Notes under the pieces: generated by a model | Databases searched by the model: none | The model's input: only the letters and a program-made list of their open reading frames with translations | What the model was told of the DNA's origin: nothing | In this document: one piece after another, positions 1 through 10,147 of the stretch | How the letters are laid out: each line of letters opens with the position of its first letter | Numbering within the stretch: the stretch's first letter is position 1 | DNA from: Thoreauomyces humboldtii | Taxonomy: Eukaryota > Chytridiomycota > Chytridiomycetes > Spizellomycetales > Powellomycetaceae | DNA length: 22,435 nucleotides | NCBI GenBank assembly: GCA_027596035.1 | Contig: JADGJA010000340.1 | Span: 1 to 22,435 of the forward strand | Direction of reading: 5' to 3' | Position numbers and translations under genes: made by a program

Positions 1-77
1 CCCTCCTCTTGCCTTCTCTTCCCCAGTTTACATTATCTCGCATCGGTTTGGTCATCCTCGCATCCCCATTTGCAACC

Positions 78-1598
78 ATGGCGTCCAATCTGGCAAACGT
101 CGAAGAGGTGAGGGTACCCTACTTCACCACACCAAATCCCAGATATCACCACCCCCTCCTCCTAAACCCGCCCCATCTTCTCTTTCCCTCAGTACTTCCG
201 AGTCAACATGGAAAAGAAGCTCCTGATGTAAAGAAGCAAGCAAACTCGCCATCCCATCCCCAAAACACACTCGCATGTATCTCGTTCGCCCACACTCACG
301 CTCACATCCTCTCTTTTCCTAAAAAAAAGCAAAGCGCCCGAACAGGAGGACCACGACCTGACGCCCGCGACCAAGCTCCTGGAGAAACGTCGCGAGATGC
401 AGGAGGTCGAGAACGGACTCCACCAGCAGAAGGAGGAGTTCGCCCTCAAGATCGAGTCGCTGGCTCAGAGGAGGGAGGAACTGGCCAGGAAGGAGACTCT
501 GCTGAAGGAGTCACTCATGAAGTTTGACAAGTTCCTCAAGGTACGGCGGCGGGGACCCCCCATCTCTATGACGGGAACGAATCGGAATGGGGGGGGGGAC
601 AAAGGCTGAAGAAAAAAAGTGTTTCCTTGACGGTTTCAGGAAAACGATGCGAAACGATCTCGCGCAATGAAGAAATCCCTGGACGAACGAAAGACGAGGG
701 AGCAGAAGGAAGGGGAGATTCAGAACCTTCGAGAGAACATGACCGGACTGTTCACCAAGAAGGATCGACAGACCAAGGCCGTTGAAACGAGTGAGGCCGC
801 CAACCCAACCCATCACAAAAAGCGAAAAAAAAAAACACCGAAAACCCCAAAGTCTTCATGTAATCCCCCCGCTCTTTTGCTCACTCTTACCTTCTCCCTC
901 TTCAAAGATCTCGCGTATCAGCGGTACCTGGAAGCAGTCCTCGAGACGGTCGAGGAGTTCGGAGAGGTCAAGGACATCATCGGGAGATTCGACACCCTCG
1001 CAGCCACCAACTCGGAGCTCGTGGATCGGGCGAGGGAGGCTCAGGAACGGACCGAGAAGGATCGAGCGGGGTTTCTTCATTCCACAGAGGTTCGAAAAAA
1101 AAATGCAACCCTTTTCAAGGAAGAGAGTATACGCAGGAAGTCGGGGGACTCAAACAACAAAAAAAACCCCCGTTCGGTCCCACCTTAGGAAAAGAACAAC
1201 ATCATGCTCAACTACAACAACGACATTGCGAAACTCCAGACTCGATTGGAGGAACTGCAACTCAGGAGCGCAAAGTGGCAGTCCGAGTGCGATCAGACGA
1301 TGAACAACGCGACGCAAAAGTCGTTGCTGTTGGGTCAGATCAAGATGTGAGACATGAAACACGCTGTCGAGGCATTTCCCACCTCATCGTTTCTTCGTCA
1401 AAAAGCTGACAACCGGAGTGGGGGTTCCTCATGAACAGGGCGACCAACAACCTCTTCAACCTGGTGAAATCCCATCTCAACAACCGGTTGAGCGGTACGG
1501 GGGACACGGTCATGCAGTTGGACAAGATCCAGCAGTTCATCATGGACCTGTCCGACATCACATCGGACGTACCAGGGACGAGGGCCGCCCTAACGTAA
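78..1598 (+). CDS. CFAP73: CFAP73/CCDC42-family axonemal coiled-coil protein (7 exons)
   Basis: Exons 78-107, 193-227, 330-540, 640-790, 908-1089, 1189-1346 and 1439-1598 join in frame to 308 residues, close to the usual length of CCDC42 (about 316). The product is largely charged coiled coil. Landmarks of the DUF4200 family are visible: an EEYFRV motif near residue 9, TPATKLLEKRREM in exon 3, FDKFLKENDAKR across the exon 3/4 junction, RYLEAVLE in exon 5, and a C-terminal block with SLLLGQIKMATNNLF and LDKIQQFIMDLSDI. In Chlamydomonas the relative FAP73 (MIA2) pairs with FAP100 in the modifier-of-inner-arms complex that tethers and regulates inner-arm dynein on the doublet microtubule; CCDC42 is a close animal paralogue, so I assign the family rather than strict orthology. 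The ATG at 78 is the start because it precedes the conserved EEYFRV block. Intron 5 has a weak donor (GTTCGA). Conservation across seven junctions makes the model robust. Confidence 0.9.
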
Positions 1599-1727
1599 AA
1601 GAAGAAGGCCGAAATGGGGGAAAATCGGGTATTTTTTTTTTCCGTGTTCACTCGGAAAGCACACGCGAGCGAACCCCAAAGAATGTACATAGTTTGTTTG
1701 TTTTTTCTAATTTTTCTCCCGGTCCTC

Positions 1728-3565
1728 TCACATGTACGACACGTCCATCATGTCGTTCTTGGTGACGACCTGGGCGGGCAACAGAGTCGGATCCGCGAAA
1801 GCCATCAACTCGTGACTCCAAGCGCCGTACGCGTTGTCAAGTTGAATGTCAGCCTGCACGGCGCTCGTTCCCCTCCACGCCTCGTCTTGATCCTGGGAGT
1901 ACGTTCCACGCAAGGATTCCAGCATCGCAGTGGCTGCATCCGCCGCCACTCTGGATTCAGCGTCCAGCGCATCCTCCATGTCCCCTCCATCCTCTCTCTT
2001 GACGTCGATGAACGACAAGTCGTCGAACGAGGAGATCGATTCGTGTGGTTGTGGTTGTTGCTGTTGTTGCTGGGATTGTTGAGGAATGAGAGCTGAGAGA
2101 CTTTGCAACACGCCGAGAACCTCGTCCGTGACGACGAAACCTCCTTCCTGGGACTCGGCGATGGACGCCTGTAACCGCAGGAGCTGGGATCCGATCTCGG
2201 TGGGTGAGTAGTTGTGAGGAGGTTGGAGGATGTTGGATGCCGAGTCCTGTCTCGAGCGTTTTTTTGGACGGGTGGGTGCGGTCGCGCTAGTGGTGATGGT
2301 GGGGTTGGCGAGGGCGAAGGACGGTGAAGCGGTTGCGGAGAGTTCGGGGGACATTGACATGGACGGTTTTTGGACAGCGATAGAAGTTCCAGTCGGTCGA
2401 CCACGTTTCTTGCGCTCCGCGTCGATGCAGGATGATGCCTTTCCGGATTTCACGCAGCGCTGAAATGAACAGGAGAAACATGTCAGGTCGATATGATGGG
2501 GCTTTCCAGCATCTGCGTGTCTGAAGTAGGTTCGCATACCTGACAAGGACGAGTGACATCGCAAGCGACGTGAGACACCTTGCAGCTCACGCAGGCCTTG
2601 TGGACGTAACCCTTGGCGCGCGGTGTAGGCTGATGAGGCGTCGCTTTGACGGTCGCGACGGGTTTGGATGCAGGGGCATGCAGAGCAGAGAGTCCCGGCA
2701 TGTGACGGGGGAGTTGGGTGCTGATGGCATCCATTGGGATGGCCGCCACGGACGAGTCGTAGGTTAGGTGTTGCTGCTGAAACGCTGGCGGTGGTATCGC
2801 GTTCCATGTTGACATGGACGTTGACATTGGCATTGACAGTGACATTGCCTTCTATGGATGCCAAGAAGATCACGCACGATCAGCAAGCGAAAAGCGTTCC
2901 AGAAAACCCATGTTCCGCCCTTACCTCGAGATCCTCCATCTCGACAGCCCCGGCACCCATCTGCTGCAAAGCCTCCAACTCCTGGGTGAAATCGAAATTC
3001 TCGCCCATCAACATCATCTCCATGTCCGAGTCCAGCGGCGGTGTCAATGGGGCCTCCACCATCATCATCATCGCCGGAACGGGAGCGGCAGCAGGGATAG
3101 GAGCCTGAACGACATCCTTGGTGGTTGTCCTCGCTGCATCGGTCCTGATCTGCTTCTTGAACGCCAGGAGCGTCGAGATGGGAGTCGGTGGGTGAGCCTG
3201 CTGCGGCGGCCTGTAGTCGATGGACCGAGGTTGCTGCTTGGGTTTCAGCGGGAAGGGATGTGTTTTTGTGGCCGTGAGCGGGGCCTGAAGGTGGGATGGA
3301 GCTGCGATACGGTGGGGTGCTGGTGGTTGCGGTGGTGAGACGGTCTGAACGTCGCCGAGGAAAGGATCGACGATGTCGTCCGTAGGGCCGTTGATGCCCC
3401 CCAGGATGACGGCAGCCTGCGAAAGATTCACTTTGATGAGTATTCTTGGGTCCAAGAAAGCCCGAGGCCAGTACGGTTGGTGTCAACCTTTTGCATGCCG
3501 TCGGCACCCATGTAGTCTCGTCCTATGCCGAAGGCCGGGCGGAGCCCGTAGAAGGCTCTGTGCAT
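1728..3565 (-). CDS. Zn2Cys6 fungal-type transcription factor (4 exons)
   Basis: Exons 3565-3488, 3416-2925, 2851-2540 and 2459-1728 give 537 residues; introns are 71, 73 and 80 nt. The DNA-binding cluster sits mid-protein: Cys277, 280, 287, 293, 296 and 305, spacing C-X2-C-X6-C-X5-C-X2-C-X8-C, the canonical binuclear zinc cluster. Intron 3 falls inside the cluster, between the fourth and fifth cysteines, and the motif is only complete after splicing. A basic KKRGRP stretch (AT-hook-like) follows at once. The N-terminal half is Pro/Ala/Met-rich and low complexity; the C-terminal half has a Gln run (around 2050-2075) and acidic patches typical of activation regions. I see no fungal_trans or PAS domain. 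The first exon (26 residues) is the least certain: it depends on donor GTTGAC at 3487 and the ATG at 3565. A likely nuclear regulator; target genes cannot be inferred. It is divergent from the MTC1-like gene. Confidence 0.82.
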
Positions 3566-4345
3566 CTTGATGGCTCGAGTACGCAGTTGGATGTGTTCGT
3601 TCGGTGGAAGGATGTATCAGACAACTGCATGCGCGATGACTGCGATTGGAAAGTTGAGGTTGGTACGAGCTGCTGGTCTCTGGGGTTGAGGGGGTACGAG
3701 CTTCTGGTAAGAAGATGAGAAGACGCGCGCGAAGGAGTGTCGGTCGGGCGGGGGGACGGTTGTAGTGCTTATGGGGTACGGTAGCCAGAAGGCTAGATGA
3801 ACACCCCCAAGTTCCCCCAACAAGGGCGTTGCGTGACGAAAGGCGGAGTCCGGCGACGACTCTGGAGGCTCCACGACGACGACTCTCGCTCTCTCTCTGC
3901 GCATGTGCCACTGCTACTGTGTGCACCCATGGCTTTTTCCTTTATCCGATTCATCATGCATCAAGGAAAAAAAAAAAATAGAAAAAGGGAAAACAAGTCT
4001 CACCCCGGGATCTTCCGATGGTCTGGTGTTACTTGTATGCTGAGGAGGATCATCAGCAGAGGATGAGTCTTCAGCTATCGAAAAAAAAGGAAGAAGAGGC
4101 AAAAAAAGAAGGCGGGGCGGCAAGCAAACCAGAACGCGCCACGACACAAGTCACAGCAGAAACCTAGGCAGTGGCTGTGCTTCACATGTCCAGACAGTTT
4201 GGGTGGCTGTGGGGATGGCTCTTTGTCCTGATCGGGGAGTATCAATTGTGCGTTGCACTGCGTTCCCATCTCACGCCTGAACGAACGCCTTGTGGCCGTT
4301 GGCAGAACTCCTCACCACATCACGCGAATGGGAACACCGTACGAA
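3566..4345. promoter_or_regulatory. divergent intergenic region, Zn2Cys6 factor / MTC1-like gene
   Basis: This 780-bp gap separates two divergent start codons and must hold both 5' UTRs and promoters. Reading back from the transcription-factor start, an out-of-frame ATG opens a short upstream ORF (about 3628 down to 3520) that overlaps the start, a possible translational brake. A-rich runs lie near 3965-3990 and 4080-4090. No convincing core promoter element or extra gene was found; the short ORFs here lack homology that I recognise. Confidence 0.4.
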
Positions 4346-5902
4346 ATGTCAGGCACTACAAACACGAACCAGGAGGTCCTACAGTAAGTCATGCCCAGGC
4401 TCCCACTCTCCATATTCTTTCATGCGTCGAACGCCTGACTCTTTTCCACGTTCCAGGTTCCTGCAGGATCTAGACGACATCGTCCCGACCTCTGACCTCA
4501 CCACAGGCGTTCCTTCCACCGGCTCAGACAATGCCGACCCTGCAGGGACAACCTCCTCCTCGCAGGACGTTCTCTCGTTCCTGAACGACCTCGATGCTCC
4601 GGTCCTTCCCTCACCGTCGCCGAAACCACTCCCTCCTTCCACCCCACCTCCGCGTCCTACCGCAACCACGACCACCACCACCACCGCGCCAGCCGAGCCA
4701 AAGAGTGCATCCAACCCCCAGCACACCCCGAAGGATGCATCGGCAAACTCTCGGCCACCAGCTTTCATCCCCGCTGCACCCGCGGCTGCGAAGGAGGAAG
4801 CGTGGGGATGGTCCAACATTTGGACCCAGGCGGCTCGCGTCGGAGCCACCGCGTCCACGTCCCTCACGAAAGGGATAGAGTCGGCGAAAGCCATGGCGGA
4901 GGAAACAGCAAAGGCCGTGGCGGAGAACGAGAAGGTCAAGGGAATCATCAACAAGGAACAGCTCGGCAAACTAGGTAAACACCTTTTTTCCTTGATCGCT
5001 ATTCAGCAGTAAAACGTTCCATTTTCCCAAAACCCTTTCTTTTACCCTTGGATTTCCAGGAACCGACATCACGAGACTGACGCACACGATCGTCGACACC
5101 CTCGCTCCTCCCCTCCCGTCCCCATCGTCCACCACCGCCGCTTCCCGATTCGCGTCCGTCGTCACCGTCTACGTCTCGTCGCCCGCCGACACGGACGTGG
5201 GCGACCTTCGGGACTTTATCCTCGCGACCGTCAGAGAGATGTGGATCGGTCGCATCTGCGATCGCGTCGCTCTTCAGGGCGTGGAACGAGGACGGGAGGT
5301 CACGGGGGTCCAGGACGCGTTGGGACAGGTCGAGGTAAGCGAAAGCTCCGTGTGAAAGAAAACACACACAAAACTTGGAAACTTTCGGCCAACCGACTTT
5401 ACTTCCACCTGTGGGGTGTTTTTCTCTCGTGTGTGCGATTTAGGATACGATGCATCATCTCCAACAACTGGCAGCTACGGCATCACCTCTCGATCCCGAT
5501 TCCCTCACAACCCACTCGAACGTCTTCCTCATCATCCAGCCCCTCCGCCCGCACCACCTCCTCGACCCCGTCCAGACCCAGTACTACGTGTCGCTCGACT
5601 CCCCGTCCCACACGGCCGCCGCGTCGGCGCTCTCGCAGTCCGTCGCCGTGCCACTTCGACCGTCCTCCCTACCGTCATCCTCGTCTCCCGTCAACAGCAG
5701 CGAAGAAGTGGTGGACACGGAAACGGAAAGGGAGAGGGAGACGACGGCGGTCAGGTGGGCGCGACATCAGAAGCGGAGGGTGGTGGAGACGGTGGTGGCT
5801 GACGTCTGCGAGGAGTTCGCCGTGGCGTGTTGCGAGGTTGCGGAACGGAGGGGGTTGGTGGATCTGGAGCAGATCAAGGATATCCACATGGAGGCGCTGT
5901 AG
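4346..5902 (+). CDS. MTC1: MTC1-like (maintenance of telomere capping 1, DUF5427) protein, 4 exons
   Basis: Exons 4346-4383, 4457-4974, 5060-5334 and 5444-5902 join to 429 residues, similar in size to yeast Mtc1. The N-terminus reads EVLQFLQDLDDIVPT, followed by a second DVLSFLNDLDAP repeat; both resemble the short FL(D/N)DLD elements at the start of Mtc1 proteins. A Pro/Thr/Ser-rich linker precedes a WGWSNIWTQA motif and an Ala/Lys amphipathic helix, then a globular C-terminal half with a predicted beta-rich core (VVTVYVSSP, NVFLIIQPL). Yeast Mtc1 was named from a genetic interaction with telomere capping and is associated with vesicle/ER-Golgi fractions; its biochemical role is unknown, so none is claimed here. 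The tiny first exon (38 nt) is required to place the ATG and restores the FLQDLD motif exactly across the junction. It is convergent with the uS8 gene downstream. Confidence 0.82.
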
Positions 5903-6225
5903 GAAAAAGTGGGGTTTTTGTACCGCAAATCACATCGGATCCGTGTCTTCGATACGGTACTGCACGGGGATTCTTGGGATCTTATGTGCTGGACCTGCGC
6001 CCCGGCTGAATCCCCACCCAGCGGCTTCAGTACTCATCCCGCCGGTTTGTCATGAAACCATTTCACAGATCCTGCATATCGCTTTATCCCATGAAGACCG
6101 TATCAAGCATGATGGTAACCCTCAAAAGACATGATGCAAGGCTGTCACTGAATGAAAATTGACAAATGACAAGCAAAGACACACACGCGGACCGTCTCCG
6201 ATGGAAAACGCACTCCGTCCGGCAT
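5903..6225. other. convergent intergenic region, MTC1-like / uS8
   Basis: These 323 bp lie between two stop codons facing each other and should hold both 3' UTRs. I see no ORF with homology, no repeat and no RNA gene in it. Confidence 0.4.
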
Positions 6226-6782
6226 CTAGTAGAAGAATCCGAGGATCTCTGAAAGAAGAAAAAAAAGCACACGATGAGAAGGTTGCTCTCACAAAACCAA
6301 GGCGGAAAACAGAGATATTCTTCTACAACGTACTTCCACCGGTCTTCTTGCGACGAGCCTCCTCGTGGTCCATGATGCCGGCCGAGGTGGTGAGGACGAT
6401 GTAACCGAACTGACGGGAGGGGAGGAGGTTGTTGACCCACTTCTCAATGTCCTTCTGCTTGATGTTGAAGCGAGGGGAGATGACGCCGCACTTGTTGAGA
6501 CGACCGATCAGCTGGATGACGATCTTGCCGGATCGGTGGTCGTCGATGATCTCGAACTCGCCGATGTAGCCTATATATATATATATGTTTGGAAATTGTT
6601 GTCAGCGATCCAAATCAAGGCATCGTAAAGTCGATAGAGAGAGACTTACCGTGCTTCTGCATGACAGAAAGGAACTTGATCACGACCTTGGAGGAAGGAC
6701 GGACGAGCACCTGACGCTTGCCCTTCTTCTCGGCGTTGACCATGCTCTTAAGGCAGTCGTTGAGGACGGAAATGCGAACCAT
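6226..6782 (-). CDS. RPS22: 40S ribosomal protein uS8 (RPS22/RPS15A), 3 exons
   Basis: Exons 6782-6650, 6570-6334 and 6248-6226 give exactly 130 residues, the length of eukaryotic uS8 (yeast Rps22, animal RPS15A). Recognisable blocks include [19 protein letters not shown] at the start, [30 protein letters not shown], and the C-terminal [20 protein letters not shown] and GGKILGFFY. It is a core component of the small subunit, binding the central domain of 18S rRNA. The last exon carries only seven residues plus two bases of the split lysine codon; without it the protein would lose the invariant GFFY tail, which is good evidence for the 85-nt intron 6249-6333. The first intron (6571-6649) contains a TA microsatellite next to its acceptor. 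The sequence just before the ATG, ending TTTTTAG, could be the acceptor of a 5' UTR intron, common in ribosomal protein genes; that is only a guess. Confidence 0.97.
6572..6586. repeat. TA dinucleotide microsatellite in uS8 intron 1
   Basis: About seven TA units abut the splice acceptor (minus strand) of intron 1. The acceptor AG is formed by the repeat edge, so length changes here could move the polypyrimidine/acceptor context. Confidence 0.85.
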
Positions 6783-8341
6783 TTTGACGGATTAGGTTAT
6801 CTAAAAATATTCAACAATCGTCAACACCCTGCCCCTCGATCAGCAACCCCCTCGCCCCGCCGCAAGGAGGGCGATATCCATCCGTCCTCCTCCGAACAAA
6901 AGGGAGATCAGCTCCAGAAAGCAAGAGTGTCGCAAAGCAAAGAAGAGACCAGTAATATCCTTTCGGAAACTGTCCTTCTCCGCCGTACGATTCCTGAGAG
7001 CGTCCCTCCAAAACCCACTGGGGTTCAAGAGGGAGCTGCCCGACACGAGTGTCAGATACCGATGGACGGTTCTGATTCGTGAAGCAGTTTCCGGATTTTT
7101 ACGAAGAAGGGGTCGGTGACAGGATTGTTGCAGCGTGGCGAGAGAGTTTTCTGACGAAGGAGCTGGTCGGAAACTAACGGCGAGTTCGTTGTGCCTTCGT
7201 CGATTCGTCAGGGTGCAAAAGTCGCGAGAGGATGTCCAGTTGCTGCTGCTTGACCTTGCGTTTGCCTCCGAGAAACTGCTTTCACTTTTCATGGCCGTGT
7301 CGTCGGCATGGCTGGGGCATGTGATCTCCACATGTCCCACACCCTCAGAAATGGTCTCTGAACACAAGATCACCCTATATGTTCCTAAACCATGGAATGA
7401 TCCCTTTCGATGTCGCAGATGGATGGATGGATGGATGGATGGATGGATGGACAACATGGCCGTACCTGGTTGTGTGCGTTTGCAGAGAGGAGGATCCAAG
7501 GCTGGGATGCTCGTCGCCGTGTCCTTTGGGGAGTCGCTACGGCTTACCTAATCGTTCGACAGCGCGACATGTATGTTTGACTTGCGTCTGAAAATCCTTG
7601 AGGAATATCATTGGTTCACGGCGGCCCACCAGGATCGCCTCTGTCCTGCAAGTTCGAGGAAAAGGCCTTGCGACTCTCGCTGCGAGGACGAGTATGACGT
7701 CTCACAATGAGACTGCCGTCGCTCAAGCACACAAGTCGAGATTGCGGCCGGATTCTTCGTGTGCATTTTACGATAGAGGATGCGGCGGCCAAGACCACCA
7801 AGGCATCTTTTGACATTTTCCTGCCCATTCTTTTTACGTTCAAACAACCTTGCGCGAGAATCCTCATCTTCTCTGAACCAATCTATACCGCCTGAAGCGA
7901 TTTTCAGCGAACCGCTTGATGAACCCACAGCGATCGCAGGTGGATTTCCTTCCAAGGGCCATCGCAGTGGGCCGGTGGGCGGCGCCGCAGATTCATTCCC
8001 GTCAGGACGTTTCGACAGTACACGACGCTCGCCGACGAAAGTCTCCGAAAGAGGCCGAAGAGCGCCGACCGACCCCCCTCGCCGAGACAGGAAAATTTCT
8101 TGTCGTCGTCGTCGTTCCGTTGCTGTAGTCTCGTTCGTTACGCTGCTCGGCGCTTCGTGCTTCCCGACCGGTACGGCCCGGCAGGGTCCCCCCTTCGTCC
8201 CCTTTCGTAGCCGTCCAGCGTTCGACCGCCCGTCCTCCTCGCCTTTCACCTTTTCTCTTGGTCTCGAGGACTCCTGGCAGTACTCGCCTCGCAGTCGTTC
8301 AACGCATACTTCTACCCGCCGAGTCGTCCGTTAGCCTCGTC
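6783..8341. other. gene-poor region with unresolved overlapping open frames
   Basis: Upstream of uS8, about 1.5 kb holds several overlapping open frames on both strands but none with recognisable homology. On the minus strand a 219-codon frame (7499-6840) has no early ATG and runs through a microsatellite. Shorter minus-strand pieces look protein-like in different frames: a basic segment GKRKVKQQQLDILSRLLHP around 7265-7210 and NPVTDPFFVKIRKLLHESE around 7130-7070. Joining them would need an intron or frameshift that I could not place. Around 7608-8334 a 213-codon minus frame and a 184-codon plus frame overlap. These may be a decayed gene, an intron-rich gene, or chance frames in GC-rich DNA. 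Confidence 0.3.
7418..7451. repeat. GATG tetranucleotide microsatellite
   Basis: About 8.5 perfect copies of GATG in 34 bp. It encodes a HPSI-type repeat in the overlapping minus-strand frame, which argues that this frame is not a conserved protein. Confidence 0.95.
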
Positions 8342-8685
8342 ATGTCTCCGTACAGTCGTTCAACCTCCCCCTTCAGTCGCCATCAATATGCCCACCCCTT
8401 CGCCCCCGACAAAACGAGCACTCAACAAGAACTCAGCTTTTCGGACTCCCCCGTTCGCACTTCGTCGGCATACGATCCGACATTTGCAGTCCACCGTGGC
8501 TCAAGAAGACGCCTCTGCTCCGCCTTGGGTGAAGAAAGCTCCATGACTGTCATTTGCCTTGTTGCACTTACCCTTCCTTTTCTTTCCTGTCTACAGTCGC
8601 TGGCCAGAAGTCAAGTCACCCCTCCAGGAAAGAGTCCCTGACTCCAGTTGGCTCCGCGCACCAGGAACACAGCAGAAATCCCTGA
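8342..8685 (+). CDS. possible small spliced ORF, 91 residues, unknown
   Basis: An ATG at 8342 opens a Ser/Pro/Arg-rich frame that, with a 68-nt intron 8529-8596 (GTGAAG donor, strong pyrimidine tract, CTACAG acceptor), joins 8342-8528 to 8597-8685 and ends at TGA 8683-8685. The intron is of the size and quality of the verified introns in this window, which is the main support. The predicted peptide has no recognised domain. A second frame starting at an ATG near 8390 could use the same intron (ending at 8639), so the coding frame is uncertain and the transcript may be non-coding. No function is assigned. Confidence 0.2.
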
Positions 8686-8819
8686 CCGTCGGGGGTGAAC
8701 TTCTGCCAGTAGTCAGCCCGCATCACTGCCGTCTAGGGATAAGCGCCGATCGGTGTGTCGGAACCCTAGAATCCGACGCGTCCAAAGCACGCCACAAAGT
8801 GCCAACGTTTGGAAAGTAT

Positions 8820-9010
8820 CCTCTCTGTAGTGCGGTGGTTAGACCATTTCGCTGTCGGACCTTCAAGTTCCTCGTGACCGGGGTTCAATTCCCACTGGAC
8901 CTTGTTGCGGATGAAGGGAGACTTCCTCTTGAACCCCCCTTTGTGAATGAGTTGGGAATTTGGCACTGGGGTCATGATGGATGGAACAAAATCTTTTGAC
9001 CTTTTTTGGC
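8820..9010 (+). mobile_element. tRNA-derived SINE-like Pol III unit
   Basis: An A-box-like block TAGTGCGGTGGTTAG (8828-8842) is followed about 54 bp later by a near-consensus B box, GGTTCAATTCC (8882-8892), the two internal promoter elements of tRNA genes. The D, anticodon and T stems do not pair properly (the T stem holds only 3 bp and there is no matching acceptor stem), so this is not a functional tRNA. A non-tRNA body follows, and T runs at about 8994-8997 and 9002-9007 could terminate Pol III. This combination fits a tRNA-derived SINE or tRNA pseudogene. The borders are approximate; no target-site duplication was found. Confidence 0.45.
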
Positions 9011-9304
9011 CTTTTTTATTTGCTGCTCGTTCTAACACTGTTTTCTGTTCAGGCTTCCTTTTCTTTTTTTCGTTGTTTCCGCTCGACACTTTTTTATGAG
9101 GATCGACACCATCTATATAGTGGAAAATTGCTTGCGGCTCGCGGAAATGCCGACGAGATTAAAAGTGCGGGGCGGGAAAGCCGGGAGGAATGTCACAAGG
9201 TTGCGTGCCCAGAGAAAAATTAGAGAAGAATGGCAGACCAAGCAGCAGAAAGACAGAAGATAGATGGATAACGAAGGCAGGCAAAAAGATCGATCGTGAA
9301 CCTT
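9011..9304. other. intergenic, no gene seen
   Basis: About 290 bp of T-rich then purine-rich sequence between the SINE-like unit and the TIR element. No ORF with homology and no clear regulatory signal. Confidence 0.4.
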
Positions 9305-9320
9305 AGGGTTTCACTATACC
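9305..9320 (+). repeat. left terminal inverted repeat
   Basis: Sixteen bases identical to the reverse complement of 10148-10163. The following bases, GCCGGG against GACGGG on the other side, extend the repeat with one mismatch. Confidence 0.95.
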
Positions 9321-10147
9321 GCCGGGTTCATTCTTATCCCGACGGGTCTGAGGGGAAAATATTTTGACCCGTCGCCATCCAAGCTAGTTTCTTTCAGCGA
9401 TGGGGTGGATGTTATCCCGACGGGTCTGATCTGAAGGTGGTTACCCGCATATCTCGGTTTGCCTGGCGCAAAGTCTCCGGCCACAACACGCATACATGCC
9501 CCAAGAAAGCTGCTGAGATGGACAGAGAGAAGATTGGTCCTTTGAGTGCAGAAGACACAGAGGAGCATGCCGCCTGACGGAGGGACCAGACGGGCAAGGA
9601 AGGGGGAAGGGAAGACTCGGAGAAGAGACATGCACATCCAGCACTGCACACAACCGGCGACACAAATGACATGAGAGTAGTGATGCAAAGCCTGCAGGTC
9701 ACTTCACCAGCAAGCAGATGTCTCGAGCAGATGGAGTGGGGATAGTTTGCCTTCACCGGCGAAGGGGGAATAGATTGCCTTCACACAACCTTCCGCGGCG
9801 GCGAGGTTCAGAGACGACAATTGTGGCGCGTGCAGGTCCGAGTCCAGGATGGGCGGGATCGGGAAGGCGAGGGACTCGGAAGGATCCAGTAGAACCAAGA
9901 CTTCTTCCTCGTCTTGGTCAGAGCTGGAGTAGTCAACAAGGCCGCTGTCATCACGTGCTGGAAATACGTGCTGGAATGTCGTGAAGATGCCTTGAAGATG
10001 CTTCGACGCTATGAGGATGTCGGACGCCCTGGACTCAAAAGAGGAAAACAGTTGAGAAACAATTTTTATTTGGACCCGTCGGCTGAGAACCGACCCGTCG
10101 GGCAAAGATATGGGCCTTGAACCCGTCGGACTCAGATTTGCCCCGTC

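Noticed and set aside
6840..7499. 219-codon open frame on the minus strand
   Set aside because: It starts with TTG, has no early ATG, runs through the GATG microsatellite, and its product resembles nothing known.
7608..8334. Overlapping 213-codon (minus) and 184-codon (plus) frames
   Set aside because: Long frames on both strands of the same GC-rich DNA suggest chance openness; neither has a recognisable domain.
8821..8900. A functional tRNA gene
   Set aside because: A and B boxes are present but acceptor, D and T stems do not pair and no anticodon stem can be drawn.
9314..9756. Possible transposase ORFs inside the TIR element
   Set aside because: Frames are short (about 114-124 codons), mutually overlapping and show no DDE-type or zinc-finger motif.
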